Positions 27,194 to 35,714 of a stretch of DNA of 62,246 bases are shown here, piece by piece. Made by a program: the position numbers and the translations under genes. This DNA comes from Methylotenera sp. Lineage in GTDB: Bacteria > Pseudomonadota > Gammaproteobacteria > Burkholderiales > Methylophilaceae. Below the pieces are notes generated by a model, which was not told the DNA's origin, searched no databases, and worked only from the letters and a program-made list of their open reading frames with translations. Every line of letters starts with the position of its first letter. The first letter of the stretch is position 1. The stretch is from positions 1 to 62,246 of the forward strand of contig JAQTXW010000004.1 of NCBI GenBank assembly GCA_028688575.1, written 5' to 3'.

Positions 27194-28474
27194 TTAAGGG
27201 TTAATGACAAACTCATTTGGTAGGAACACCCAAATCTTGCCAGGCTGTTTCATGGCGCCAGCCCTATTGCCAGCCTCATTACCAGCACCCCAGAAAAAGT
27301 CGGCACGCACCCCGCCTTTGATCGCTCCCCCTGTATCTTGTGCCATCATTAGGCGCTTTAAGGGCTTGTTGCTATTTGGTGCTGTCGTTGCTAGAAAGAT
27401 AGGTGCACCTAAGGGGATAAATTTTGGATCAATTGCCACACTGCGCTCCGCTTGGATTGGCACACCAAGTGCGCCAATCGGCCCAGACAGGCCCGCGGGA
27501 AGCTCTCTAAAGAAGACATAACTAGGGTTGTTGTTCAATAGTTCGCGTAGTTTATCCAGATTGTTACGCGCCCAGTTTTTAATGCCTTGCATGGAGGCTT
27601 GGGCAAGCGTGAGTTCGCCACGTTCAATCAGTAGTCGTCCAATGGAGTTGTAGGCGTGGCCATTTTGATCGGCATAACCAACATGCACTTGTTCGCCATT
27701 TTCGAGTTGCACTAAACCTGAGCCCTGAATCTGCAGAAAGAAAACATCGATAATGTCATCGATATAAATCAATTCACGCCCTTTGATAGGCGCAGTTTCT
27801 GACTCAATTTCCCCTCGATTGTAGTAGGGGATCAACTTATTACCGACCAGTCGGCCACGTACACGCTTGAATTTTAGTTCAGGGAATAAGCTATCCAGCT
27901 CGACCGTAATTAAATCATTGGGTGGTGCATAAAGTGGATAAGGGTATTGAGCGGATGGGTTGCGACTGCCTTTAAGTATAGGCTGGTAGTAGCCTGTCAC
28001 CATGCCGGTGTCTGTGCCGTCTATGTTAGTGCTTTTGTAAACAGTGAAATATTGTTTAAAATAATTTTGTATGGCTTTATTGTTGGGTTTGCCGCTGGTC
28101 TTAGTATTTAATGCTGTCGCAGCATTGCAAGCGCTTTTCCATGGCATTTTATGCATGAGCGTTGAGCAGCTTTGCATCCAGGCTGGCCATGCGGCTGCAA
28201 GATTGTCTTTTTGCCAGCCATCGACCTCTTCCCACTCGGCGGATTTTAATAATCCGTAATCGGCAATTTGTGCAATTGTTTTGGGGTCAGCGGGTTTTAC
28301 TTCTGGCACAGGGGGGGCGTCAGGAATTTGAACGGGTGATTTTTCTATCACGCAATCACACTGGACTTGCGCGGGTGGTGCGGGCGGTTCAATCGGTTTA
28401 ACCTGTTTGGATGTGCAGGCGGTGATCAGCACGGTGATAAAAAGCAATGAAATACTCTGTATGGTTTTTTTCAT
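27194..28474 (-). CDS. mltA: Membrane-bound lytic murein transglycosylase A
   Basis: Outer-membrane lipoprotein that cleaves the MurNAc-GlcNAc bond of peptidoglycan to form anhydro-muropeptides. This 426-aa protein has a lipobox ITAC (Cys20), a proline-rich linker (about 28-62), the MltA beta-domain with MVTGYYQPILKGSR and IDDIIDVFFLQIQGSG, and a C-terminal 3D domain whose aspartates appear in AIDPKFIPLG, MAQDTGGAIKG and RADFFWG. These match the catalytic region of E. coli MltA. It is the last gene of a thiS-thiG-apaG-mltA run. Confidence 0.95.
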   Translation of the reverse strand: MKKTIQSISLLFITVLITACTSKQVKPIEPPAPPAQVQCDCVIEKSPVQIPDAPPVPEVKPADPKTIAQIADYGLLKSAEWEEVDGWQKDNLAAAWPAWMQSCSTLMHKMPWKSACNAATALNTKTSGKPNNKAIQNYFKQYFTVYKSTNIDGTDTGMVTGYYQPILKGSRNPSAQYPYPLYAPPNDLITVELDSLFPELKFKRVRGRLVGNKLIPYYNRGEIESETAPIKGRELIYIDDIIDVFFLQIQGSGLVQLENGEQVHVGYADQNGHAYNSIGRLLIERGELTLAQASMQGIKNWARNNLDKLRELLNNNPSYVFFRELPAGLSGPIGALGVPIQAERSVAIDPKFIPLGAPIFLATTAPNSNKPLKRLMMAQDTGGAIKGGVRADFFWGAGNEAGNRAGAMKQPGKIWVFLPNEFVINP

Positions 28475-28531
28475 TTTAATATTGGCAATAGCAGGTCAGA
28501 ATTAGCTCACGCTTAGTTTAAACTCGAATAA

Positions 28532-28915
28532 TTAATGCAACACTCTGGGCATGGACAGTGAAAAAGGTGCAATTTCTGCATCAAATTGCGTACCATCTTC
28601 TGCCACCATTTGATAGGCGCCCTGCATTTTACCCATGGGGGTGTTAATCACGGTACCGCTGGTGTATTCGTAACGCTCATTAGGTTTGATGAATGGTTGA
28701 GCGCCAACGACACCCAGGCCTTTGACTTCCTGTTGCTGACCATCGGCCTCGGTGATTATCCAGTGACGGCTGATTAACTGAGCTGCCATACTGCCAGTGT
28801 TGACGATTGTCACATGGTAGGCGAAGACGTAACGATTATGCTCCACATCAGATTGCTCTGGGATGAAAGTGACCTCCACTTTAACCGTACATTCATAATG
28901 TTTAGCACTGCTCAT
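28532..28915 (-). CDS. apaG: ApaG domain protein
   Basis: A 127-aa cytoplasmic protein of the ApaG family (fibronectin-III-like beta sandwich). The family is linked in E. coli and Salmonella to Co2+/Mg2+ homeostasis and Ap4A levels, but its biochemical role is unsettled. The characteristic parts are VFAYHVTIVNTG, LISRHWIITEADG, VVGAQPFIKPNERYEYTSG and the end PFSLSMPRVLH. Length and full-span similarity leave little doubt. It lies 7 bases after thiG. Confidence 0.95.
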   Translation of the reverse strand: MSSAKHYECTVKVEVTFIPEQSDVEHNRYVFAYHVTIVNTGSMAAQLISRHWIITEADGQQQEVKGLGVVGAQPFIKPNERYEYTSGTVINTPMGKMQGAYQMVAEDGTQFDAEIAPFSLSMPRVLH

Positions 28916-28922
28916 GATTGAA

Positions 28923-29705
28923 TCAGGTGATTAACCCTGTGGTAGGTGAGCTTGGGCTGGCAGAGTAGAGCTTTTTGGGCATGCGGCCTGCCAGATAAGC
29001 GTCACGACCAGCCTCAACGGCTTTTTTCATAGCGCTAGCCATCATCACGGGGTTCTTGGCTGCGGCAATAGCGGTGTTCATCAATACGCCTTGACAGCCT
29101 AGTTCCATGGCAATGGCGGCGTCAGAAGCGGTGCCTACACCAGCATCTACCAATACTGGAATTTTTGCATTTTCGATGATGATTTGTAGGTTCCATGGAT
29201 TGAGAATGCCCATGCCAGAACCAATTAAGGAGGCGAGTGGCATGACAGCACAACAGCCAATTTCTTCAAGCTGCCTAGCAATAATGGGGTCGTCAGAGCA
29301 GTACACCATCACATCAAAGCCGTCTTTGACCAAGGTCTTAGCTGCAGTGATTGTTTCAATCATGTTGGGGTATAGGGTGTTTGGGTCACCCAGCACTTCT
29401 AATTTCACTAATTTGTGACCATCTAATAACTCACGTGCTAAACGTAAGGTGCGCACAGCATCATCTGCTGAGTAGCAGCCAGCTGTGTTGGGCAAGTAGG
29501 TGAATTCTTCAGGGGGTAAATAGTCTAGCAGCGAAGGTTCGCCCGCTGTTTGTCCAATATTGGTGCGGCGGATAGCGACGGTAATAATTTCAGCACCACT
29601 GGCATCAATCGCTGCACGTGTTTCAGCAAAGTCTTTATATTTACCTGTACCTACTAACAAGCGTGATTGGTAGGTTTTATCTGCAATTTTTAATAAGTCT
29701 GACAA
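28923..29705 (-). CDS. thiG: Thiazole synthase ThiG
   Basis: Forms the thiazole phosphate of thiamine from deoxyxylulose phosphate, dehydroglycine and ThiS-thiocarboxylate in a TIM-barrel fold. At 260 aa, recognisable segments are [21 protein letters not shown] (Schiff-base region), [53 protein letters not shown] and [12 protein letters not shown]. It directly follows thiS. No TPP riboswitch is visible upstream of thiS, unlike thiC at 42641. Confidence 0.97.
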   Translation of the reverse strand: MSDLLKIADKTYQSRLLVGTGKYKDFAETRAAIDASGAEIITVAIRRTNIGQTAGEPSLLDYLPPEEFTYLPNTAGCYSADDAVRTLRLARELLDGHKLVKLEVLGDPNTLYPNMIETITAAKTLVKDGFDVMVYCSDDPIIARQLEEIGCCAVMPLASLIGSGMGILNPWNLQIIIENAKIPVLVDAGVGTASDAAIAMELGCQGVLMNTAIAAAKNPVMMASAMKKAVEAGRDAYLAGRMPKKLYSASPSSPTTGLIT

Positions 29706-29716
29706 CTGGTTATCCT

Positions 29717-29920
29717 TTATCCGCCACCAACAGCACCCACAATTTCAAGTTTATCGTTATTCTTTAACAGGGTATGTTCAAACTGGCTGCGAGGCACAAT
29801 CTCAGCGTTGAGTTCAATGGCTAAACGTTTGCCAGTGAGCTCCAACAGTTCTACAAGATGCGCAACACTGAGCTGCTCAGCATCAAAACTGCGTGGTTTG
29901 CCATTTATTGTTAGCTGCAT
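29717..29920 (-). CDS. thiS: Sulfur carrier protein ThiS
   Basis: Ubiquitin-fold sulfur carrier (67 aa) whose C-terminal glycine is adenylated and converted to a thiocarboxylate donating sulfur to ThiG. It ends EIVGAVGGG; the family ends in Gly-Gly, so a third glycine is an ordinary variant. [12 protein letters not shown] is the typical opening strand. It is 11 bases upstream of thiG. No thiF or thiO gene is adjacent. Confidence 0.95.
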   Translation of the reverse strand: MQLTINGKPRSFDAEQLSVAHLVELLELTGKRLAIELNAEIVPRSQFEHTLLKNNDKLEIVGAVGGG

Positions 29921-30171
29921 AGCGATTTTTTTTGAAATAGAATCTAAGAAATTGTTTTAAGCTTAAGCCCTGAGAAGCTAGTAAAAATCACGTAGATTCT
30001 TTAAATTCTGAGCGCGTTCACTAAAACTACATTTTACGAAAATAGTAGTGCAGATAGCAAACCTTATGTGGATTATTTGCAGATCATGCCCAAATGAGAT
30101 CTATCGTTGTACAATAGAGTACACATTTTAAAAAAAGCATTTTAGTTAAGAGTCTATAAAGAAAGCCTATC
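29921..30171. other. Intergenic region between thiS and the dienelactone hydrolase
   Basis: About 250 AT-rich bases between divergent genes. A possible -10 (TACAAT, near 30111-30116) lies upstream of the hydrolase. I see no TPP aptamer, terminator, small gene or repeat here. Confidence 0.5.
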
Positions 30172-30918
30172 ATGAACCTACAAAGCCATATTGCCGATCT
30201 GAATACACCGACTGGTGTGATGCGAACTTATATTCACCGTCCTGTGGGTGAGGGTAAGTACCCTACTGTTTTGTTTTACTCAGAGATTTTTCAGCAGACA
30301 GGCCCTATAGAGCGCGCTGCAAAAATCATTGCAAGCCACGGTTATGCCGTGCTAGTGCCAGAGGTGTTTCATGAACTTAACCCAATCGGTACGGTGTTGG
30401 GTTATGACGATGCTGGTCGTGATAAAGGGAATGCGGATAAATCAGCAAAAGATGTGCAAGGTTATGACACGGATAATGCGGCGATGATTGCTTTTGCAAA
30501 GCAGCAGTCATGGTACAACGGTAATATCGGAGCCATGGGCTTTTGTATTGGCGGGCATTTAGCGTTCCGTGCAGCATTGCAGCCTGAAATTAAAGGCACT
30601 GCCTGTTTTTACGCAACCGATTTACACACGCAGGTGATTCCTAACAAGCCAGGCCAACATAGTATGGATCGCTTAAAAGACATTTCAGGCGAACTGCTCA
30701 TGATTTGGGGCAAGCAAGACCCACATATTCCAGCACCTGGGCGTGCCGAGGTTTACCAGAAACTAAGCGCTGCTAATTTATTGTTCACATGGCATGAGTT
30801 TAATGCACAACATGCTTTTATGCGCGATGAAGGTGAGCGTTATGATGCGCAGTTGGCGACAATCTGTTATCAGCTGGCATTAAATCTCTTTAGCAGAACG
30901 TTGCATCAGACATGTTAG
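30172..30918 (+). CDS. Dienelactone hydrolase family protein
   Basis: A 248-aa cytoplasmic alpha/beta hydrolase. The nucleophile elbow is GFCIGGH (Cys instead of Ser), as in dienelactone hydrolases. The acid Asp lies in MIWGKQDPHIP and the catalytic His in NAQHAFMRDE. Related proteins hydrolyse cyclic lactones or small esters. Nothing nearby indicates an aromatic degradation pathway, so the substrate is open. It is a single-gene unit ending in a strong terminator. Confidence 0.9.
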   Translation: MNLQSHIADLNTPTGVMRTYIHRPVGEGKYPTVLFYSEIFQQTGPIERAAKIIASHGYAVLVPEVFHELNPIGTVLGYDDAGRDKGNADKSAKDVQGYDTDNAAMIAFAKQQSWYNGNIGAMGFCIGGHLAFRAALQPEIKGTACFYATDLHTQVIPNKPGQHSMDRLKDISGELLMIWGKQDPHIPAPGRAEVYQKLSAANLLFTWHEFNAQHAFMRDEGERYDAQLATICYQLALNLFSRTLHQTC

Positions 30919-30944
30919 GTTAAACCTCACTGATTACACATGTT

Positions 30945-30974
30945 AAAAAGCCCGAATCAACTCGGGCTTTTTTT
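30945..30974 (+). terminator. Terminator after the dienelactone hydrolase gene
   Basis: AAAAAGCCCGA/TCGGGCTTTTT hairpin with a 6-base loop and a long T-run. The A-rich 5' arm would also let it serve the opposite-strand cytochrome gene, which ends at 31017. Confidence 0.92.
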
Positions 30975-31016
30975 ATAGTAGCTGCACTTTTGGATTAGGT
31001 GTTTACTATTAGGTGT

Positions 31017-31616
31017 TTATTTAAGTGACATGCGCTTCACGGTGTCGTCTTTATCAATAAATTTATGTTTTAGCGCACCTGTAATATGCAACGCAATGGT
31101 GATGGCGAACAGCGTGCCAGCGATTTCGTGTACTTCTTTAAATAGTTCGCGCAGGTCTTTGTTATCGAGCCCATCAATAAAGTCGATACCAAACCACATT
31201 AAGCCATATTTGCTGTTAATTGCCATGACCAAGCCGCTGAGTGGCACTGCAACCATCAACAAATAAAGCACGTGGTGTGTGCCTGTGGCCAGTTTTTTCT
31301 CCCATAGCTGATAAGTGCTTAGCATGGCAGGCGGTCTGTGTGTCACGCGCCATAGGATGCGTATTCCGATTAACACCAATAAAGTGACACCTATTGACTT
31401 ATGCAGGTTGAAGTAGAATGTTCTGGGGCTGGCCTCTTCTGCCAGATGCCATGTGTAAATGCCTAGGTCAAATAGGTCAAACGCGGCTTGCTTTGCAGCA
31501 TCACGTGGAATTTCACTCATGTACCAGCCAAGTGCAAACATGGCAAAGATACCCAAAGCGATGAGCCAGTGCAGAATAACAGCGGTTCTGGTATAGCGTG
31601 ATGAAGCCTGATTCAT
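31017..31616 (-). CDS. Cytochrome b561 family protein
   Basis: A 199-aa inner-membrane di-heme b cytochrome with four helices. Candidate heme-ligand histidines sit in VILHWLIALGIF (helix 1), NLHKSIGVTLL (helix 2), GTHHVLYLLM (helix 3) and FKEVHEIAGTLFAITIALHITGALKHKFI (helix 4 region, described in part: VHEIAGTLF and ALHITGALKH). The family passes electrons between quinone and periplasmic or cytoplasmic partners, and the E. coli homologue CybB oxidises superoxide. It is divergent from the MBL lipoprotein gene. Confidence 0.92.
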   Translation of the reverse strand: MNQASSRYTRTAVILHWLIALGIFAMFALGWYMSEIPRDAAKQAAFDLFDLGIYTWHLAEEASPRTFYFNLHKSIGVTLLVLIGIRILWRVTHRPPAMLSTYQLWEKKLATGTHHVLYLLMVAVPLSGLVMAINSKYGLMWFGIDFIDGLDNKDLRELFKEVHEIAGTLFAITIALHITGALKHKFIDKDDTVKRMSLK

Positions 31617-31724
31617 AGTAATATCCCGTATAAATGTAACTTATGGTGTGTGACCTGTGTTACAGCAAAAAATTGCAAAAAAGTGCATCATTTTAATCGT
31701 TAACTATCATTCAAGGAATCTTCT

Positions 31725-32684
31725 ATGCGTAATCTAATGATAATCATGAGTGTATTGGCCTTGATTGGATGTCAGGCGGTACCCGTTAATCAGCCAGTGC
31801 ATAACGCACAAAGTAGCAATAACCCTGCGGTCGCATTTACTGTTGAAGATGTAGGCGACGGCATTTATGTGCATCATGGCGCACATCTGGATATTGATGA
31901 GGGATATCAAGGGGATATATGCAACTTGAGCTTTGTGGTGGGAAGCAAGGGTGTGGCGGTGATTGATACGGGAGGCAGCTTGAAAGTAGGGCAGCAGCTA
32001 CGCGAGGCGATTCGCAAGGTGACTTCGCTGCCCGTGTTGTACGTCATTAACACACATGTGCATCCAGATCATATTTACGGCAATGCGGCCTTTCTGGCAG
32101 ATGCACCGCAGTTTGTTGGTCACGATAAATTAGCCAACGCAATGGAAACGCGTCGCGAGCAATATCAAAAACTGAATGTAAGGTTGTTGCATGCAGATGC
32201 CGCAGGTAGCGAACTTGTGAAGCCTACGATGATAGTCAAAGACCAATTAACGCTTGATTTAGGTGATAGAACACTCGCACTCACAGCACATCCAGTGGCA
32301 CATACTAATACCGATGTGTCCATTATGGAGAGCAAGGCGGGTACCCTGTTTGCAGGAGATTTGTTGTTTATCGAGCGTACGCCAGTAGTAGAAGGCGATA
32401 TCAACGGGCTGATAGCAGAACTTGAAAAATTAAAGGCCAGCCCCGCAAAGCAAGTGGTGCCAGGGCATGGTCCAGTCACAAGGCAATGGCTAGCCGCGCT
32501 TAATAATGCGCAGCACTACTTAAATACCCTGCTAACCGATGTGCGCGTCAGTATTAAAAAAGGTCTAAGCATGGAATCTGCAATGGAGTCAGCCGCAGCC
32601 ACAGAAAAAAATAAATGGCAGTTGTTTGAGGTTGCAAACAGGCGTAATGTTAATACGATTTATCCTGCTTTAGAGTGGGAGTAG
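31725..32684 (+). CDS. MBL-fold metallohydrolase lipoprotein (quinoprotein relay/SoxH-like)
   Basis: A 319-aa exported lipoprotein (lipobox LIGC, Cys16) with a metallo-beta-lactamase fold. The zinc site reads NTHVHPDHIYGN (HxHxDH), followed by AHPVAHTNTD, LFAGDLLFIE and VVPGHGPVT. Proteins of this kind accompany PQQ-dependent dehydrogenases in methylotrophs ('quinoprotein relay system' metallohydrolases); I infer but cannot prove membership. AGGAA precedes the ATG. It is a single gene, divergent from cytochrome b561, a possible redox partner. Confidence 0.82.
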   Translation: MRNLMIIMSVLALIGCQAVPVNQPVHNAQSSNNPAVAFTVEDVGDGIYVHHGAHLDIDEGYQGDICNLSFVVGSKGVAVIDTGGSLKVGQQLREAIRKVTSLPVLYVINTHVHPDHIYGNAAFLADAPQFVGHDKLANAMETRREQYQKLNVRLLHADAAGSELVKPTMIVKDQLTLDLGDRTLALTAHPVAHTNTDVSIMESKAGTLFAGDLLFIERTPVVEGDINGLIAELEKLKASPAKQVVPGHGPVTRQWLAALNNAQHYLNTLLTDVRVSIKKGLSMESAMESAAATEKNKWQLFEVANRRNVNTIYPALEWE

Positions 32685-32800
32685 CCAGAAGAGTGGGCTG
32701 CCTCAATGTAGTTGAGGCAAAATGTGACTGTTTCAATATGAAAGCACAACGGCAAGAAGGTTTTTAGCCTAGCTTGCCAGTGCGCATATTATGGCAGATC

Positions 32801-33172
32801 TTATGATTTTTTCAGGTTATCAATGCTGCAAGCTGTGCTAGGGTTGGCATGTAATAACAACAAACCGCCAGCGATGGCTAAATATTGCAGTAGGGGTAAT
32901 TTGAGTAAGAAAATGAGTGCTACCGCGTAAATGGCCATAATCAGTGCAAAAGTTTTGGTTTTATAGCCAAGAAATAAAGCTAAGCCACCTACTAAATTAA
33001 TTAAAATAATCAATGGGGCAAATATGCCAGGCAAGCCTAAACTGCCAAGTTGTGCTTGATATTGTTGGTAACCCTCAGGATGGCTGCTAAAACCGATAAT
33101 CAATGCAATGACTTGAATTAAAAAGATTTGTGCTAAAAATAAGCGCGCAATAGTAGGTAAGAATTTCTGCAT
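32801..33172 (-). CDS. DoxX family membrane protein
   Basis: A 123-aa protein with four predicted membrane helices and the DoxX pattern (ARLFLAQIFLIQVIAL, GIFAPLIILINLVGGLALFLGY, AGGLLLLHANPS). Family members are loosely tied to quinone or thiosulfate oxidation and to oxidative stress. The role here is unknown. It is convergent with the MBL gene. Confidence 0.8.
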   Translation of the reverse strand: MQKFLPTIARLFLAQIFLIQVIALIIGFSSHPEGYQQYQAQLGSLGLPGIFAPLIILINLVGGLALFLGYKTKTFALIMAIYAVALIFLLKLPLLQYLAIAGGLLLLHANPSTACSIDNLKKS

Positions 33173-33243
33173 ATAAAAACCTTTAACAATGAATCAAAAG
33201 ATAAACGTACATAATGCCTGTTACAACCAGAGTCTGCAAGTGA

Positions 33244-33693
33244 GTGTTTAAATTGGGCAACCATTACGATATTCAAAAAGTAAGCTGGTACACGCACGAA
33301 GCTATATTAAGTGCTATTCGCGAGCAGGTGTTCATTGTGGAGCAGCATGTTCCCGTAACGTTAGAATTAGATGGTCTGGATCAGACGGCTCTGCATTTGC
33401 TTGCGCTCAATAATAAAGGCGAACCCATAGGCTGCACGCGCTTGCTGGGTGACGGTAGCATTGGTCGTATGGCAGTGCTAAAGCCATGGCGTGGTTTAGG
33501 TGTGGGTAAAGCTTTGCTGCAAATGGCGGTACTGCATTATCAGCAACAAAGCATTCAACCCATCACACTCTCCGCACAAATGCACGCGATACCGTTTTAT
33601 CAAAAAACAGGGTTTGAGGTGTGTAGTGAACCATACCTGGATGCTGGCATGTTCCATGTGGATATGCAATTGGGGCAGCATTTAAGCATCTGA
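33244..33693 (+). CDS. GNAT family N-acetyltransferase
   Basis: A 149-aa acetyl-CoA-dependent acyltransferase. The acetyl-CoA binding turn reads VLKPWRGLGVGKALLQ (R/Q-x-x-G-x-G/A), preceded by the beta strand IGRMAVL, and a C-terminal YQKTGFEV motif follows, as in many small-molecule GNATs. The substrate is unknown. The start is GTG at 33244, with TTG at 33253 as an alternative; neither has a strong Shine-Dalgarno. Confidence 0.87.
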   Translation: MFKLGNHYDIQKVSWYTHEAILSAIREQVFIVEQHVPVTLELDGLDQTALHLLALNNKGEPIGCTRLLGDGSIGRMAVLKPWRGLGVGKALLQMAVLHYQQQSIQPITLSAQMHAIPFYQKTGFEVCSEPYLDAGMFHVDMQLGQHLSI

Positions 33694-33774
33694 TAACGCG
33701 CTTGTGGGTGCGAACAAAACATCGTGCGTTAGACAGAAACGCAATTTCGAATGGTGCTTAGCTACAGATGCAAA

Positions 33775-33819
33775 TTGCTTAAAGTAGGGCTATTCTATAA
33801 AATCTCACCTTTAAGGTGA
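33775..33819 (+). promoter_or_regulatory. Promoter with overlapping palindromic operator for the Fae homologue
   Basis: TTGCTT (33775-33780), 17 bases, TAAAAT (33798-33803) gives a plausible sigma-70 promoter. The 15-bp palindrome TCACCTTTAAGGTGA (33805-33819) covers the expected start of transcription, the usual place for a repressor site. Confidence 0.55.
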
Positions 33820-33879
33820 TTTAAGCTTTAAAGTACAAGCATCTAATTTCATTCTGTTCACATTTCTCAAGGATTTCTC

Positions 33880-34431
33880 ATGTCAAAAATCATTTTTAAA
33901 GCGGGTGAAGCAACCGTTTACTCAGAAGGTAAAGACGTTACTGCTGCAATGCCAGAAATTTTAATTGGTGCTGTGGACGGACCAGTTGGTCAGGCGTTTG
34001 CTAACTTGATGGCACAAAGCAAAGGCCATACTGCCATGTTTGCAGTGCGCGATATTAACCAGCTTGTGCGTCCAGTATGTATGACCGTGCCGAAAGTAAC
34101 CTTAAAAGGCAGCACCGATGTAGGTTTGTTTGGTGGCGTGGTGCAGGCTGCAACTGCTGATGCGATTTTGGATTGCGTGATTGAGGGCATCATTCCTAAA
34201 GAGCAGGCTAACGATTTGTGCATTATTAGTTTGGTTTGGATTGATCCAGGCTGTATTCCGCTAGAAAAAGAAGGCAAGCTGGATAAGGCCGATATGTACA
34301 AAAATAACTATGAAGCGACCAAGCTAGCGATTAAGCGTGCATTGAACGATGAGCCTAGCATTGATGAGTTGATTGCAAACCGTCACAAAATCAAACATTG
34401 TATGTGGGAAGATTCTTGGGATCAAAAGTAG
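33880..34431 (+). CDS. Formaldehyde-activating enzyme (Fae) homologue lacking the catalytic histidine
   Basis: A 183-aa protein of the Fae family. Canonical Fae condenses formaldehyde with tetrahydromethanopterin in methylotrophs. Shared elements are EILIGAVDGPVGQAFANLM, KVTLKG near residue 75, and the C-terminal YEATKLAIKRAL. In canonical Fae the catalytic His17 lies four residues before the LIIG strand (VAHIDLIIG). Here the aligned stretch is AAMPEILIG, with Met24 in that position. It therefore probably belongs to a divergent paralogue class (fae2/fae3-like) with a changed or regulatory role. It contains several extra cysteines. AAGGA precedes the ATG. Confidence 0.88.
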   Translation: MSKIIFKAGEATVYSEGKDVTAAMPEILIGAVDGPVGQAFANLMAQSKGHTAMFAVRDINQLVRPVCMTVPKVTLKGSTDVGLFGGVVQAATADAILDCVIEGIIPKEQANDLCIISLVWIDPGCIPLEKEGKLDKADMYKNNYEATKLAIKRALNDEPSIDELIANRHKIKHCMWEDSWDQK

Positions 34432-34450
34432 CTGATTCTATAGTATTTCA

Positions 34451-34490
34451 GATGTAAAAAAAGCGACGCTGGCGTCGCTTTTTTTACATC
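34451..34490. terminator. Bidirectional terminator between the Fae homologue and yqjK
   Basis: Perfect 18-bp inverted repeat with a 4-base loop; the GC core AGCGACG/CGTCGCT is flanked by A7 and T7 runs, so it works on both strands. Its right edge touches the yqjK stop codon. Confidence 0.93.
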
Positions 34491-34798
34491 TATTTTTTAA
34501 TAATAAATGTGCTGATACTGCGCGCTAATTGCAATACTGATAAACTTGTTTGTAACCACTTACTTATGCGGCTTGGGTTGATGGCGCTAATGACACTCGT
34601 TACCCCAAGCATTAATATCGGGTGCTGCCTGAAGAAATGAAATATCTCTAAGCCACGATCAGCTACGGCCAGCGGCTTCTTAAGCGGCTCCATCTCCACC
34701 GAGAGTAGCACCCGTTGTGCGGCGGCTTTATTGATAAGTTTGCGTCTGCGCTCTGCCAGTAAACTTAGTTTTTGGCTGCGGTATAAGCCTTTAATCAT
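34490..34798 (-). CDS. YqjK-like small protein
   Basis: A 102-aa protein with a basic N-terminal half (RSQKLSLLAERRRKLINKAAAQR) and two hydrophobic stretches (HPILMLGVTSVISAI and LSVLQLARSISTFI) that may associate with the membrane. The frame opens at 34846, but I start at 34798 (MIKGLYRSQ), where the ATG overlaps the end of the yqjE-like gene by 8 bases. Third gene of a yqjD-yqjE-yqjK set. Function unknown. Confidence 0.75.
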   Translation of the reverse strand: MIKGLYRSQKLSLLAERRRKLINKAAAQRVLLSVEMEPLKKPLAVADRGLEIFHFFRQHPILMLGVTSVISAINPSRISKWLQTSLSVLQLARSISTFIIKK

Positions 34799-35180
34799 GG
34801 CTTGCTTCCTGCTGGTCTTTGGCAAGCTCAGCCAAGCTTGCGGCAAACATTCTTGGCATGGTTTTTAATGCGCGGAATGCCATAACGCTGAGCACACCTC
34901 CAAAAGATAAAAACAGCCCCGTCAGTACAACCAGCACCAACAGGCGGTGTGTATCCCAGAATAACACAACAATGAGAATCGCCAGAAGTACCAAGCCAAA
35001 ACAAAGGCAGAACAATGCGATAAAGATGGTAGCCAGCAGCGAAATTAAACGCTCACGCCCTTCTTCCAAGTCGGTACTTAGAAGTTCCAGCCGAGTTTGT
35101 ACGATGCTCACCAGCGTGACGGTTAAGTTTTTAAGCGAGTCGAAAAGCCCCTCGCTTGTGCGGTTTTGATTTACGCTCAT
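34791..35180 (-). CDS. YqjE-like phage-holin-family membrane protein
   Basis: A 129-aa protein. An amphipathic N-terminal helix (LFDSLKNLTVTLVSIVQTR) precedes two membrane helices (about 50-75 and 80-105). This matches the YqjE/phage holin superfamily III pattern. Lies 6 bases after the yqjD-like gene on the same strand. Function unknown; members are induced in stationary phase in enterics. Confidence 0.82.
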   Translation of the reverse strand: MSVNQNRTSEGLFDSLKNLTVTLVSIVQTRLELLSTDLEEGRERLISLLATIFIALFCLCFGLVLLAILIVVLFWDTHRLLVLVVLTGLFLSFGGVLSVMAFRALKTMPRMFAASLAELAKDQQEASHD

Positions 35181-35186
35181 GGGTGA

Positions 35187-35507
35187 TTAACGACGCCCAA
35201 TGAGTAAACCAATCACCAAACCCACCCCTGCTGCAACCCCTACAGCTTGCCATGGATTTTCATGCACATAATCATCAGTCACCTTGGCCGCCTCTCTGGT
35301 TTTTTCTGCAATCACTACTTGCGCCTCACTGAGCTTTTCTTTTGCAATGGCTAAAGATTCTTCAGTTTTTTCGCGCAGATTAGCCACCACCTCACCTCCC
35401 TGGTTAGCGGTGGCTTTCAGTAGTGCCTCAGCATCAGCAATCACTACTTTAAAATCCGAAATCAATTGTTGCTTTGTTACCTCTGTATTAGATAAATCTG
35501 AACTCAT
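35187..35507 (-). CDS. DUF883 family protein (YqjD/ElaB-like)
   Basis: A 106-aa protein with a long acidic-basic helical domain (about 1-80) and a single C-terminal helix ending in a glycine-rich membrane anchor (WQAVGVAAGVGLVIGLLIGRR, cited in part as GVGLVIGLLIGRR). E. coli YqjD and ElaB have this form and tether ribosomes to the inner membrane in stationary phase. A good GGAG Shine-Dalgarno precedes the ATG. First gene of the yqjDEK-like operon. Confidence 0.88.
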   Translation of the reverse strand: MSSDLSNTEVTKQQLISDFKVVIADAEALLKATANQGGEVVANLREKTEESLAIAKEKLSEAQVVIAEKTREAAKVTDDYVHENPWQAVGVAAGVGLVIGLLIGRR

Positions 35508-35714
35508 TTTTATTCTCCTTTAGTTGATGGTCACCACAAGTAGGACACAAAGTTTTAATCTAAATTCCACACTACCCTAGTCTTTTTTAACGCAAGCCAA
35601 CACATGTTTTAATCCTACGCCTCACCTTGGAATTGGGCAAGTTGAAACCTTAAAAAACACGTAATAAATTGCCTAGTCATATTAGAGCGTGAGGCGACTT
35701 AATACGTGTTGCCT

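Noticed and set aside
29921-30171. Second TPP riboswitch upstream of thiS
   Set aside because: No CTGAGA-like or ACCTGAT-like conserved segments on the minus strand.
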